Below are positions 1 to 9,588 of a stretch of 64,000 bases of DNA, one piece after another (within the stretch, counting starts at the first letter, position 1; each line of letters opens with the position of its first letter). Both the position numbers and the translations under genes were made by a program. Location: NCBI GenBank assembly GCA_002803225.1, contig NXFV01001148.1, forward strand, positions 17,626 to 81,625. Direction: 5' to 3'. Origin of the DNA: Gamarada debralockiae (taxonomy: Eukaryota; Ascomycota; Leotiomycetes; Helotiales; Hyphodiscaceae). The notes under the pieces are model-generated. The model worked only from the letters and a program-made list of their open reading frames with translations, was not told the DNA's origin and made no database searches.

Positions 1-1016
1 CCTATGTACAGAATATTTCAATGGAGTGCAAGTTGATATCAGTACCTCGCGAGAATAACAACGAATCTACAGGCGCTCCTCTCTTTAACGCTATCTTCGC
101 TAGATACCTAGATACAACTAATACGTCCCTCGCTATTATAGAGTTACTTGCCTAACTTACTCTGTCGAATCCTCCTATGAACATTAGTGATACTATATAT
201 ATCGATAGCGAACTATACGTAACTGGAATCTCTAATAGTACTTACAACCCTTCGCTAGGGGCTAACCTTACACTTGCGTACGCAAAAGTCATTGTATCAC
301 TCGATACTTACGCAACCACTAGCCTGCAAAGCCTTGGAAATAGCTAGGTCTACAATGTGCCTCAAGGGACCTACTACTCTAATTATCTCGATCGTGCCTC
401 AGTTGCCTTCACTGGATACCTGGAACAAGTCGCCGACTAGGCTTTGTATCCACGTCTGATGACGGGGGAGATGACGTTGACGAGTAATCAATCGTATATG
501 TATATATTTTCAAGCAAGCCACCGGTCGCCTTTAATGGGTTTTAGAGTTTAACGTTGTATAACTCTCAAGGAGAACTGGTTTCAAACCTAGAGGACAAGT
601 ATTCAGTGGGAGACAGGAGTAATATAACATATCCGGATGGATCCTAGGTCTATAGGGATGAGAGCACTAATAGTATAGACGGATCCTTCTAGGTCCTCGT
701 GCAGCTATATAGTAACCCTCCTCCTATGAACTGGACCAATAATTGGCTCCCTACTCCAGCGGATGGCAGCAATTTTTTAATCACTCGTGAGTTCATTGCC
801 CACTTGCGTCTGCTAAGAAGAGTATGCTAACTCATTTCTATTTATGTAGTGCGGCTATATGCTCCAACGACTGTTCTGTCTAATGGGGGATGGGAGTATC
901 CTGTGGTTACTCAAGGTAATGCCATCACTGCATTGGTGTCACGGACTGGTGCATCACGTGATCGAGAGTCACGTGTATGCGGGCTTAGTAGTGAGGCTCT
1001 CGTCTTACGTATTTAA
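1..1016 (+). pseudogene. DUF1254/DUF1214 family gene, RIP-inactivated, 5' end outside the window
   Basis: Frame 3 can be read as a DUF1254/DUF1214 protein once stops are ignored. Recognisable blocks are SLTLYNSQGELVSN, KYSVGDRSNITYPDGS, NWLPTPADGSNF and, after an intact 63-bp intron (787-849), LRLYAPTTVLSNGG and YPVVTQGNAITA. The normal stop is at 1014-1016. Six in-frame stops interrupt it at 153, 345, 438, 543, 645 and 690. Nearly all sit where the family has Gln or Trp, so they are explained by CAG/CAA to TAG/TAA or TGG to TAG, the C:G to T:A changes at CpA that RIP makes. The family is found in bacteria and fungi and its function is poorly defined. The family call is from the C-terminal motifs; inactivation is seen directly. 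Confidence 0.8.
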
Positions 1017-1120
1017 GGCAGTCTACCCTCCGTCTTGCTCCTCTTCTTTCCTTAGCTTAAGTTAGTTTGGGTTTTAGTGCAAAACTTCAGTTTGCTCTGG
1101 GTTCTACTAGGCCGAATTCA

Positions 1121-1186
1121 TGTACTTCAAGCCAAAGCAATCTACATTGCTCTACTAGAATTCGGTCTACTTTGGCTTGAAGTACA
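1121..1186. repeat. Perfect 17-bp inverted repeat with 32-bp spacer
   Basis: The arm at 1121-1137 (tgtacttcaagccaaag) is the exact reverse complement of 1170-1186. The spacer and left flank both contain tctactag and a gaattc core, giving a compound, partly nested palindrome. It lies in AT-rich non-coding DNA just after the DUF1254 relic and could be a remnant of a small inverted-repeat element. Confidence 0.75.
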
Positions 1187-1508
1187 AATAAGGCACGTAC
1201 ATTATCTTGTAATATGTTAAAGTAATATACTTCAGACGCAATCACTTTGTGGTGCAGTCTTTCAACTTGATTTACTCGCAGTTGTAGTACTCCGAATTTA
1301 AAAATAGTATTATATTTCTAATCGGACGGTTTGGACTAACAATCTCTAAGATAAGTACATGAACTTCCGCTATTCTTACAGTCTTCATTTCCCCGTCAAA
1401 TCCGTGATTAAGCTATATTCGGGAACATTTGTCTTCGAGTGATACTTTCGTGAGTACTAACTTCGAGATGTTGGAGTATGTGATACACATTTGCTATCCC
1501 GCACATGT

Positions 1509-1605
1509 ACGGCACCGTAAGGAGCACGGTGCCGTCATATGTACGGTACCGTCATTTCTACAGTAGTGTAGGTGTTACGGCACTGTATTAGGTACGGTAC
1601 CGTAC
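1509..1605. repeat. Cluster of ACGG-NN-CCGT palindromes
   Basis: Within about 100 bp lie acggcaccgt (1509-1518) facing acggtgccgt (1526-1535) as a hairpin with a 7-bp loop, the palindrome acggtaccgt at 1543-1552, and the 14-bp palindrome gtacggtaccgtac at 1592-1605. No coding potential was seen. Role unknown. Confidence 0.7.
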
Positions 1606-1741
1606 TATAATTCTAGTATATTACGTCGTGAATACGTCAGTGCGATGGAAACCATTCATATCTTGAGGGGGGTGGCCAAAAGCCGAAATATTATATAACA
1701 CGTGAGGAAGGTGTCACATGATTCACAGGGGTGCAGTCACA

Positions 1742-1776
1742 AGGTGCAAAGACAGGGTGCAAAGACAGGGTGCTAA
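1742..1776. repeat. Short direct repeat (ggtgcaaagaca)
   Basis: The 12-14 bp word ggtgcaaagacag occurs twice in tandem, followed by a partial third copy. It is non-coding. From here to about 2270 I see AT-rich sequence with no gene. Confidence 0.55.
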
Positions 1777-2274
1777 ATTTATCGAACTAGGGGCTCTAAT
1801 TTGGCTCCCTGCTCGATTCCTATAATTAGAATAACATAGGGAATCAAATCAGATCCCCTAAGGCCCCTAAGGTTAGATTAAGGCAACCCTTCCTAGAGAT
1901 CGCAATAGTTTCCAAGAAAAGTTAAGTCACGTAATTCAATACCTTAGGAAATCGAGTTTGTCGGTTAGTGTAAGTCGCTCTGATGGAATATATGTTTCGT
2001 GACGCGTAATTTGAGACGTATGGCTGACTATGATAGAAGATTCTAGAATATATATTAATCCTATTCAAGCCTTTGATAAAGTAAGCTTGAGATGTTCTGC
2101 CCCTGAGCTTCGCTAAACCTTCCCCCTGCTAGTGTTACCCTGCACTCTACACGCAGCCTTTTGAGGAGCAGCTGTTTTAGGCGGGGGGCTCAGTTTAGAG
2201 TGCGACTATGGACCCTGCCATCTAATGCATAAATATCTCTAGGCCTTGGCTTCGGCATTGCTCTTGATCAAAAT

Positions 2275-2530
2275 TTTGCGACCGTCTAATTTTGCAGCTC
2301 CAATTTTGCACTAGAAAAAGGAGATGTCAGGGTAAACTCTTAATTCTGCGACCTCTAAATCTAAATTGTCCCGTCCTAAATTCCGCAATATTCAAAATTC
2401 AATTTCTCGACGTCCAATTCTACAACCTCCAAATCAAATTCTGCGACGTCCAAATTCTGCGACGTCCAAATTCTGCGATGTCCAAATTCTACAGTCTCTT
2501 AATCCTACAAAAATCCAAATCTACAACAAG
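2275..2530. repeat. Degenerate about 16-bp minisatellite (aaattctgcgacgtcc)
   Basis: Units of the form aaattctgcgacgtcc are nearly perfect at 2430-2495 and decay on both sides. Apparent short ORFs here are by-products of the repeat. It abuts the 19-bp minisatellite to the right. Confidence 0.7.
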
Positions 2531-2554
2531 CTGCTATCCCTGGATAGTTGGTCT

Positions 2555-3285
2555 GTATAGGCGACTGTTCTCTACCTGGCGACTGCTCTCCTCCCTGGGC
2601 AACTCCACCGAGGCGAGTAGTCTCCAAGTGGTCTCCCAACCTAAGCTAGTGGCTAGATGTTGACGTCAGTCGAAGACCAGTCACCCAAGTAAAGATCAGT
2701 CGCTCAAGTGAAAAAACACGCGGGAGACCAATCGCTCAGGTGCAGACTAGTCACACTTGTTAAGACTTTGCCCAGATGAGACCAGTCACAGATGGGGACC
2801 AATCACCCAGGTGAAAACCAGCCGCTGAGGTGAAAAAACACAGGTGGAGATCAGTCACCCAGGTGAAGACCAATCGCTTACGTGAAAACCAGTCGCACAC
2901 ATTAAGACCAGTCATCCAGGTGGAGACCAGTCACCCAGGAAGACCAGTCACAGATGGAGAACAGTCGCTCAAGTGGAGACCAATTACTCAGGTAAGACCA
3001 GTCGCCCAGGTGGAGACCAGTCACAGATGGCGAAGACTGGTCACTCAGGCGAAGACCAGTCGCTCAGATGATACCAGTCGCACACATTAAGACCAGTCGC
3101 TCAGGTGGAAAACCCACGCGGGGAGACCAGTCGCTCAGGCGAAGACCAAGTTTCCGGTGAGACTAGTCACACAGGTACCGACCAGTCGCTCAGGTAGCAG
3201 GATGCCAAAGAGAGACCAGTCGCCCAGATGGAGACGCCAGCTGGATGAGATCAGTCACACACGGGGAGACTAGTCACCCAAGACC
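2555..3285. repeat. 19-bp minisatellite with an orientation switch
   Basis: From about 2655 to 3285 the sequence consists of some 30 imperfect copies of a 19-bp unit close to gtggagaccagtcgctcag. From about 2555 to 2645 the same unit occurs in reverse complement (for example acctggcgactgctctcc). The array therefore contains an inversion point near 2650. The remaining stretch to 3717 shows no recognisable feature. Confidence 0.8.
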
Positions 3286-3717
3286 AATTCCAGAAAGAAT
3301 GTGGGACCCTTTTGTTGCAGTTGTTGACTTGGGCTGGTATTGACCCATCTTGCGCAAGAGCGTTGAAGGCTTGAAGCTATGGCATCCGGTGTGTATCGAA
3401 TGGCAGTTGCGACACCTCATATCATTAGCAATTGAAACGCATTCTCGTGCTACAAACGTCCTCGAGAAACTAAGACACAATAAACGTATGCTAACAAAAG
3501 ACTTATAGAATTTAATAATTACATAAGAGACCTTGGATATTATAGTTGAAATTTACTTTGCTACCAGATGCTTTCCTTCCCCCTTGTACCAGTACAATGG
3601 AACGAGGACGTAAGCTAGGGACACAGCCAAAACGCCACACATACAACTGGAACTGAATCAAAGTCTACATAACTCTTAATAGCATGCACCCAAAGAAGGA
3701 AGTCGCGAAATAGAAAA

Positions 3718-6551
3718 TTAATAAGGGAAAACCTTTGGTCGGAGGTCGATCCCGTGGACTATCGCCACGTGATTCTTGAAGAGCTTAACGTGGTCAAGAA
3801 CCAATCCTTGAGCCTTGCAAACAGGGTGGTGGCAGATGATCCGCTGCTTTGCCGGCACCTTGCTCAAGTGAACATTCTCAACGTGGTCCCACATGTGCGA
3901 AACGCGGTTAAAGGTGCGCGTTCGTTGCTCGTATGGAAGCCGCTCGTTCCCGATGCAAATGATACATTGGGTCTTCTTGCAGACAACGGGAAATTCACTA
4001 GGCGGTGGGGAGGGCTCAAGAGCAGGAGATTCCTTTCTTGATTAGGTCTTGGGAAGCTAGAACCGACCGCGGCTTGCGAGTGCGAGTTTGAAACTCTTGT
4101 CAAGAGGCGAGCGCGACGAAAAGATTAATGGCAGAAATCTTTCGAGAAACGATGCTTTGGGGACTTAAATCTCTAGAGAAATCGCAAAGAATCTGCTGTA
4201 ATTGTGTCCGTTCTGTGAGTTAGTGCTCGATAACAGGCTCGACACCGTCGTCATCGTCCTCCTCCTCCTCCACCGCCGCCTTGTTCAGTTGCCTCTTCAA
4301 TTGCCTCTTCATTATCTCATTATGAATTTGAAAGAAATAATCTTTCCTATATGCGTCTTCGACCTCGTCTTCCAAACTCTTCTTCGTATTCTTGAGTTGC
4401 TTGCGAAGATCTTCGTATTCTTTCCCAACCTTCTTCGGGACCCACTTAACGAACTTGTACTCCCACTTGATCTTGGTACGTAGCTCTTTTACCTGCCGCT
4501 CAAGGTCAACGATGTCTGGATCCGCTGCAAAGAGTGGCTTCATAACCTCTTCCGGTACCTCTTTTGGAGCGCCTGGGTTACATCGAATGCTCATGTGTGT
4601 GAAGGCCCAGGTCAGCCCATCGTCAGAGATGTCATTCTCGAGGAAGGCGTCTTGCACATTGAATCTAACAAATTCATCTCGATAAGCCGAGCTAAAGACT
4701 GCGGTGTTGGGATCGTGTCTCAAAACTTGATCGCGCACGGCATCGGAAGCAGCACCTAGATACACTTGTTAGACTAGAGAAATAGATAACAGTGATACAA
4801 GATACATACCATTGACTGCATTTGCAGGAGCGGAAGCAATAGCTCGTCAATTTGTCCTCCAAGCCAGCGTCTCTCCCAAGGCAGTCAATGTAGAAGGCGT
4901 AGGTCGAGTAAAGCATTGGTTCGGTCTTCAACTGTACGCAGCCATTCGCGGTGAGGACAGACCTGCGGAAAACCGGCCGCTTGAGCCATTCTGGCTTCCA
5001 ATGCACCCTCATCGCCTTCACCCCCGCGCCCCGCAGGTCGGTAGCAAAAAAAAGCTCGGCGGATGTATAGCCATCGACGAGGATCGCATCGTCGCGGATC
5101 GCGCGGGTCAAGATGTGAGAGATCGGGCAAAGGATAGGGAGGGGGTTTTCCCGAAACAGGAAGGTCGTGCTAGAAAGGATAAGTTAGCCAAGGCTCAGGA
5201 CGCAAGGGGGAGCAACGTACGGTTTGGGCTTGTTATCGACTCCTTTATGGTGCCGCAAGGAGACCTCCATCACGAGAAGGTCTCTCTCCCCCGGCTTCGG
5301 ATTCTGCACTATCCAAAAGCAAATATCCTCGTAGCAGAGTGCTTTGTACTTCCGTGTCGCCTCTCCAAACTCATCTAGCTCAGCGGCGTCGCAGGCCTGC
5401 CGCACTGGCTCTCCTAACTCGTCGACCTCGGCAGTGTAGCGATCGTCGGCATCCTCTATCATGGTAACATCTGTCTCTTCGGTGCCGTAACCGCTGTCGT
5501 AGCCAGCATCCTCCTCGTCAATGTCTTCGTCGGCGGTGTCGTCGTCAAAGTCGAAGAGGACGTCGAACTCAGGGCCATCGCCAGCGTTGCTCTCATCGTC
5601 GTAATCTTCATCCGTTGGCTTCCCGAAGGCGTTCACGTTTGTTGGCATCTTCTGCTTCGCCGAGGGGGTCCTGACTGGCTTTACCCTTCGACGAGTGAAC
5701 AAACTCTGCCGGGCGTCCACCTGTGTAAGATTAGAACAGCATTATCGTGGCGACATCATGCCGATCGTCCTCCGTTGGAAAGACGGATTCGTCACAAGCC
5801 CAGTGTTGCACTAGCAAGAGAAGCAAGTCGTCCGGTCCGGCCACTGGCATGGGTTTAGACGTTGTGTCAAGGTCAAACTCGACCTTCAGTTTGGTGTTGA
5901 TGTACCTGGATCACAAAGGTTAGCGTGCAATGCGACAACAATATAAGAAGAGAGTGTATTACCTTGACAACCTCGGATGAATCGTTCGCATCCACTGGAC
6001 AGCCATTGGCTCGACGATAAAGCATCTTGAACTCCCGCCAGTACTGATTGACAGTCTTCCTCTTCTCCCCCCTTCCGCCTCTTCACTAGATAAGTCTCAC
6101 AGATCCAGTGGAGGAACGACATCATCCTCCCCTTATTACAATTCAGCTTGAGGATAGCTGTACACCACGGGCCTGTGTGACGATGATCACAATACCTGCC
6201 TCTTGTTAGCCCAACCTGATCGAATCACGAAGATGCAAAGTCTTGCGAGCATACCTGATGAATTTCTGTCTTATATAAGTAGATGCTGGCCTTGGTATTA
6301 TCGGAGTCCACCGGCTGCAAGAACTGTTTGTTGTTCAAATCGACCTCTAGACGTCGATAATCTTCCCCGCTAAGCACTTTCTTCTCTTTCTCTTTCAGTA
6401 TCCGATTGGCGTCGATACGTCGTTTGAGAACATTTTGGAGGGTTTTGAGAGTGTTCTCTCTGGAATTTGGATCGCGGGAGCCATGATCCTGTGCGGGGTA
6501 CCGCGAGAGCGGACGTAGGCAGCGGATTATTATCGAGAGAATCGGACTCAA
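3718..6551 (-). pseudogene. DUF3435 tyrosine-recombinase-like gene with C2H2 tail, decayed
   Basis: Reading right to left: a basic N-terminal part (VLKRRIDANRILKEKEKK); LHWICETYLVKRR; WREFKMLYRRANG; PVAGPDDLLLLLVQHWA; TGGRPAEFVH (box-I-like Arg of tyrosine recombinases); ALCYEDICFWIVQNP; FRRSVLTANG; LTSYCFR; VRDQVLRHDPN; SSAYRDEFVRFNVQDAF (candidate Tyr); CNPGAPKEVPEE; and a C-terminal Cys/His region (CIICIGNERLPYEQ, WDHVENVHL, CHHPVCKAQG, LFKNHVAIVH) ending at 3718. This order is that of DUF3435 proteins, the family of Starship captains and Crypton-like recombinases. It is dead: TAA at 5731-5733 replaces the Gln before AYTGGRPAE, TAA at 4220-4222 replaces a Gln, TGA follows near 4100, a frameshift lies in a G-run near 6070, and a deletion with frameshift removes the CFRRGT block near 4835. 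One family intron survives near 4757-4810. Confidence 0.85.
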
Positions 6552-6589
6552 GAGGTGTCAATAGGGGCGAGGATGTCCGCCACTGAGAG

Positions 6590-6658
6590 GGAGACGAGGG
6601 AGGAGGGAGACGAGGGAGGAGGGAGACGAGGGAGGAGGGAGACGAGGGAGGGAGGAGC
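6590..6658. repeat. 16-bp purine-rich minisatellite (gggagacgagggagga)
   Basis: About four tandem copies of gggagacgagggagga, strongly strand-asymmetric (no pyrimidines except one C per unit). It lies just upstream of the DUF3435 relic. Confidence 0.85.
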
Positions 6659-6732
6659 TTTCGAAGATGGATACGACAGTTGTAGAGTGGTGATAGCACG
6701 AGACGGGACGATAGCGTTGTCGAATGAGGGTT

Positions 6733-7032
6733 ATGCTTGACGCTATAGGTAATCAATCCTAACTCATGCTATTCTGTATTGCTAGTACCACTTCGACCCT
6801 TTGGCTGCTTCGAGTGTAGGATAGCGATTCGTGAGAAAGCGGAGACACCTGTCACAGTGTCGACACAGCTTGACGATACGAGATGCTTGACGTTGTAGGC
6901 AATAAATCTTATCTTGTGCTTTCTTGTATTGTTTGAACCACACCGATCCTAGGGCTGCTTCGATTGTAGGGTAGCGAGTTGTGAGAAAGCGGAGACACTT
7001 GTCACGGTGTCGACGCAGCTTGACGATACGAT
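6733..7032. repeat. 150-bp tandem duplication
   Basis: The block 6733-6882 is repeated at 6883-7032 with divergence. Both copies begin atgcttgacg and run through gctgcttcga, gagaaagcggagacac and gcttgacgatacga. The copies encode the two halves of the small minus-strand ORF listed separately. Confidence 0.75.
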
Positions 7033-7048
7033 GGTCAATCGAGTTCAT
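6782..7048 (-). CDS. Small repeat-encoded hypothetical protein (two copies of one motif)
   Basis: An ATG-started reading frame of 88 residues. It contains the same about 32-residue motif twice: IVKLRRHRDKCLRFLTTRYP and IVKLCRHCDRCLRFLTNRYP, each followed by an (I/L)EAA.GS.W tail, with a Lys/Gln-rich linker between. The duplication matches the 150-bp DNA duplication. The frame stays open through both copies, which argues weakly for past selection, but the location among decayed elements suggests a fragment of a mobile-element protein. I do not recognise the family. Confidence 0.35.
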   Translation of the reverse strand: MNSIDHRIVKLRRHRDKCLRFLTTRYPTIEAALGSVWFKQYKKAQDKIYCLQRQASRIVKLCRHCDRCLRFLTNRYPTLEAAKGSKWY

Positions 7049-7910
7049 GAGTCGACGGTTGATCAAAGGGGATCAGGGAAAAGTGTAAGAAAAGGAAGAA
7101 GTGAGGAAGGCGAGCGAAGAGGAATGAGTGAAGAATCGAGGAGACAGCGAGCTTCGAGAGCCTTCGCGGACGAGGGGATCGCGGCCAAGGGAAGTGTCGA
7201 GGGTGGCGAGGAGACACAGGACTTGTCGAGAGTTCAAGGCCCTCGGGGGAGAGAGAAAATGAAGGGAGAGCAGAATGGAAGCAGTGTTCAAAATTGGATT
7301 TGATCGTTCAAGAGTTGGAGGAGATGGGCGGAGGCTGCGAGAACTTATATAGCTCAGACAGTCATCAAGATACCGGGGGGGGGGGTGCTCCGCCATGACT
7401 GATGAATGAAGGGGATCCATTCTGGGTCACTTCTGGGTCTGCTTGAAGAGGAGGAAGCAGTTTTAGGAGGACCGACGTTTTTTGGCGATCGCGGTCGCGT
7501 CGTCCGACGACGATCCAAGCGAACGTGAGCACGTGAGCCGTGGGCAGTTAAGCGAGCGGTCGAAGCTGCGTAAAACAGCGACGAAACCTGCCGAATTCGG
7601 CAGACGAAACCGCAGTACTTAGACATATTATATTAAATTTGAGAGTATTAAATTTGAGAGTAATTTATTATCGCGATTATAAGTGGAAGACGCGGCCGTA
7701 AGTCTTGTAACTAGTCCGTGCACAGTCATTAAAGCCGGTATCCTGAAGAAAGCCTGAACGCTACGCGGCTCGCTAATTTATAGCGCAGCGATACCCTGAA
7801 AGCCCTGCCGTAGGGATTTTCAATGCCGTCTGCTTTCGTAACTGGGAATTGATCTTCGACATGTTTATCGTGCCATGAGTATCAAACTATACATTATTAT
7901 CAGCGTAACT
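7049..7910. other. Gene-free stretch with an 11-nt G run
   Basis: No supported gene. There is a G11 run at 7375-7385 and, on the minus strand, Arg/Pro/Ser-rich open frames of low complexity that resemble nothing known. The stretch is bounded by relics on both sides. Confidence 0.5.
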
Positions 7911-7912
7911 AA

Positions 7913-8323
7913 TCTACGGACCAAGAGCAGGTGCAAGAAGGGTCCGGGGGCCAATTGAAGGAAGCATCTGCTAGCCAACTTGCAGGTTACTCTACGTTCC
8001 TTCTAGTATGGCAAGAGGCCGCGGGTAGAGTAAAGAGAGGTTTTCACGGCCGGCCGATTACAATCGAGGATTACCTCTAGCTAATCACGTAAGATGAAGA
8101 GCAAGAGCTACAAGACCGCTAAGAGCACTATAACGGACGAGGCAAATACATGAGCAAAGACATCAAGAGTAGATAAGGGAGCTACGGTTATAAAGGGGTA
8201 AGCCAGTAGACCAAACGGAGTGGGGAGCATAGAAAGAGCAGGAGTAAGAGTAGTAGTGGGGGAAGTAAGAGGAGCGGGAAGAAAGGTCGTGGCTATAAGA
8301 ATAGTAAGAGTAAGAGAAGGTAA
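7913..8323 (+). pseudogene. Decayed ORF with basic tail, RIP-type stops
   Basis: One frame keeps protein-like composition over 136 codons: EGSGGQLKEASASQ, GFHGRPITIEDYL, DEEQELQDR, EHYNGRGKYMSKDIKSR, GSYGYKGVSQ, then a Ser/Lys/Arg/Gly-rich tail ending in KSKRR and a stop at 8321. Five in-frame stops (8078, 8090, 8120, 8174, 8207) are each TAG or TAA in a context where CAG/CAA (Gln) would restore a smooth sequence, so RIP is the simplest explanation. No ATG is visible at the start, so this is a fragment. Family not recognised; the basic tail suggests nucleic-acid binding, probably from a mobile element. Confidence 0.6.
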
Positions 8324-8997
8324 TTAATTAATATACGATTCGAGGCTGGCTAGTACAGTATATAAGGAATACAAGGCATAGTGGGAGCAAGAAAAACAAA
8401 GGCTAGAGTCTATAATCTAGCCAGTGAACCAGTCTACAGGATGAGAGAGAATACAATTACTACAACTAGGTCCTTACCAGTATACAGGCTACTTCATAGG
8501 CCAGTGTCTGCCAGTGCCAGTGTACATGCCAGTCTATAAGCCAGTACCAGTGTATAGACTTCTACAAGCCAGTGCCTATAGTTGCTAAGAGCTATACCCT
8601 ATAAGTGTACTAAAACTTACAATTGCTAAGAGCTAAAGCCTATAAGTGCTATACTTGCCAGAGATTTATAGACTAATTTATTACTTTTATAGCTATCCAC
8701 AACTATCCAGAACTGTCTGTAGTTATCCGTAACTATCTATAAGTATCCACGACTGCGCCAGCGAGCGCAGCGGGCCGTTAGAAACTCGTCTATATTATAT
8801 TGACACTAACTGCCGGAGCTGTCCTGTAAATGTGCGCTCCTGATTGGCTCGCCCTATCAAAACCTCCCAACTCCGGCCCTACCCGTGAACACGTGTCCAA
8901 AACAGCCACTGACCTGTGCGTCTGTACATCTTTTCTAGACTGTAGAAGTTACTCTCTTTTGCCTGTATAATCATTCTAATTGTTCTAGTTCGTTCTA
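8324..8997. other. AT-rich gene-free stretch with degenerate ccagt repeats
   Basis: Contains irregular repeats of gccagtg/ccagtctata (about 8465-8575) and of taactatcc/aactatccac (about 8690-8750), then a GC-rich patch gcgccagcgagcgcagcggg near 8756. No gene was seen. Confidence 0.5.
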
Positions 8998-9527
8998 ATG
9001 AGCTTTAGCCTATCACCAGCTATCAAGTGTGACCTCTGTAAAGAGATGTGACTTGCTACGGGCTTCCCTATAGCTCCTCACGGCAATCGATATAGAACTT
9101 GCCTCCGCTGTAGGGTAAAATTACTCTGTCCCTTCTCTCTTTTCTTACTGACGAGATATAGGAAAACCGCCGTAGGACTCCCCTACAACCAATCGATGTG
9201 AATACTCTCCCGGAGACCCGTTACAGCCGTAAACGGGCACCTCCCGTCTAATACGGAGCCTATCAGCCCCGTCCGCGTCGACCACGTCCACAAATCGACC
9301 CCGAGAGGCTCTAGCAACTCGACGTAGAGAGAGTGTCCATAAGAGAGGCCTCGAGAGAGGAACAAGAAAGGGAAAGAGACGAGCAACGGCAGGAAGCGGA
9401 AAGACAGAGAGTCGATGATGCAATCAACTGTCCGAAGGTAGTGGCTCTTCGGGTCCAAACACCAAATTTGAAAGAAAAGGAACACCACAACATTGAAAGT
9501 CGCGACGAATTCGATAACAAAGTTTGA
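8998..9527 (+). pseudogene. Decayed four-cysteine (zinc-ribbon-like) ORF
   Basis: Starts with an ATG and encodes CDLCKEM, then a stop, then FPIAPHGNRYRTCLRCR: two CxxC knuckles about 20 residues apart, as in small zinc ribbons. Further stops follow, and then a Glu/Arg/Gln-rich coiled segment (REEQERERDEQRQEAERQR) about 140 codons later. The gene is broken by several stops. The fold is inferred only from the cysteine spacing. Confidence 0.5.
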
Positions 9528-9588
9528 AACAACATAAACAAAGAGACAAGAAACTTCAACTCAAATCCAGAGATTGGGTACCAATTAG

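Noticed and set aside
2555..3285. CRISPR-like regular repeats
   Set aside because: Units are contiguous and degenerate with no unique spacers, in a eukaryotic genome; this is a minisatellite.
3754..4041. Plus-strand open frame of 95 codons
   Set aside because: It starts with GTG and is the complement of the zinc-finger tail of the DUF3435 relic, which carries the real motifs.
7750..8785. Possible terminal inverted repeats (near 7750 and 8770) around the basic-tail relic
   Set aside because: The GC-rich ends share only short broken matches; no convincing arms or target duplication could be read by eye.
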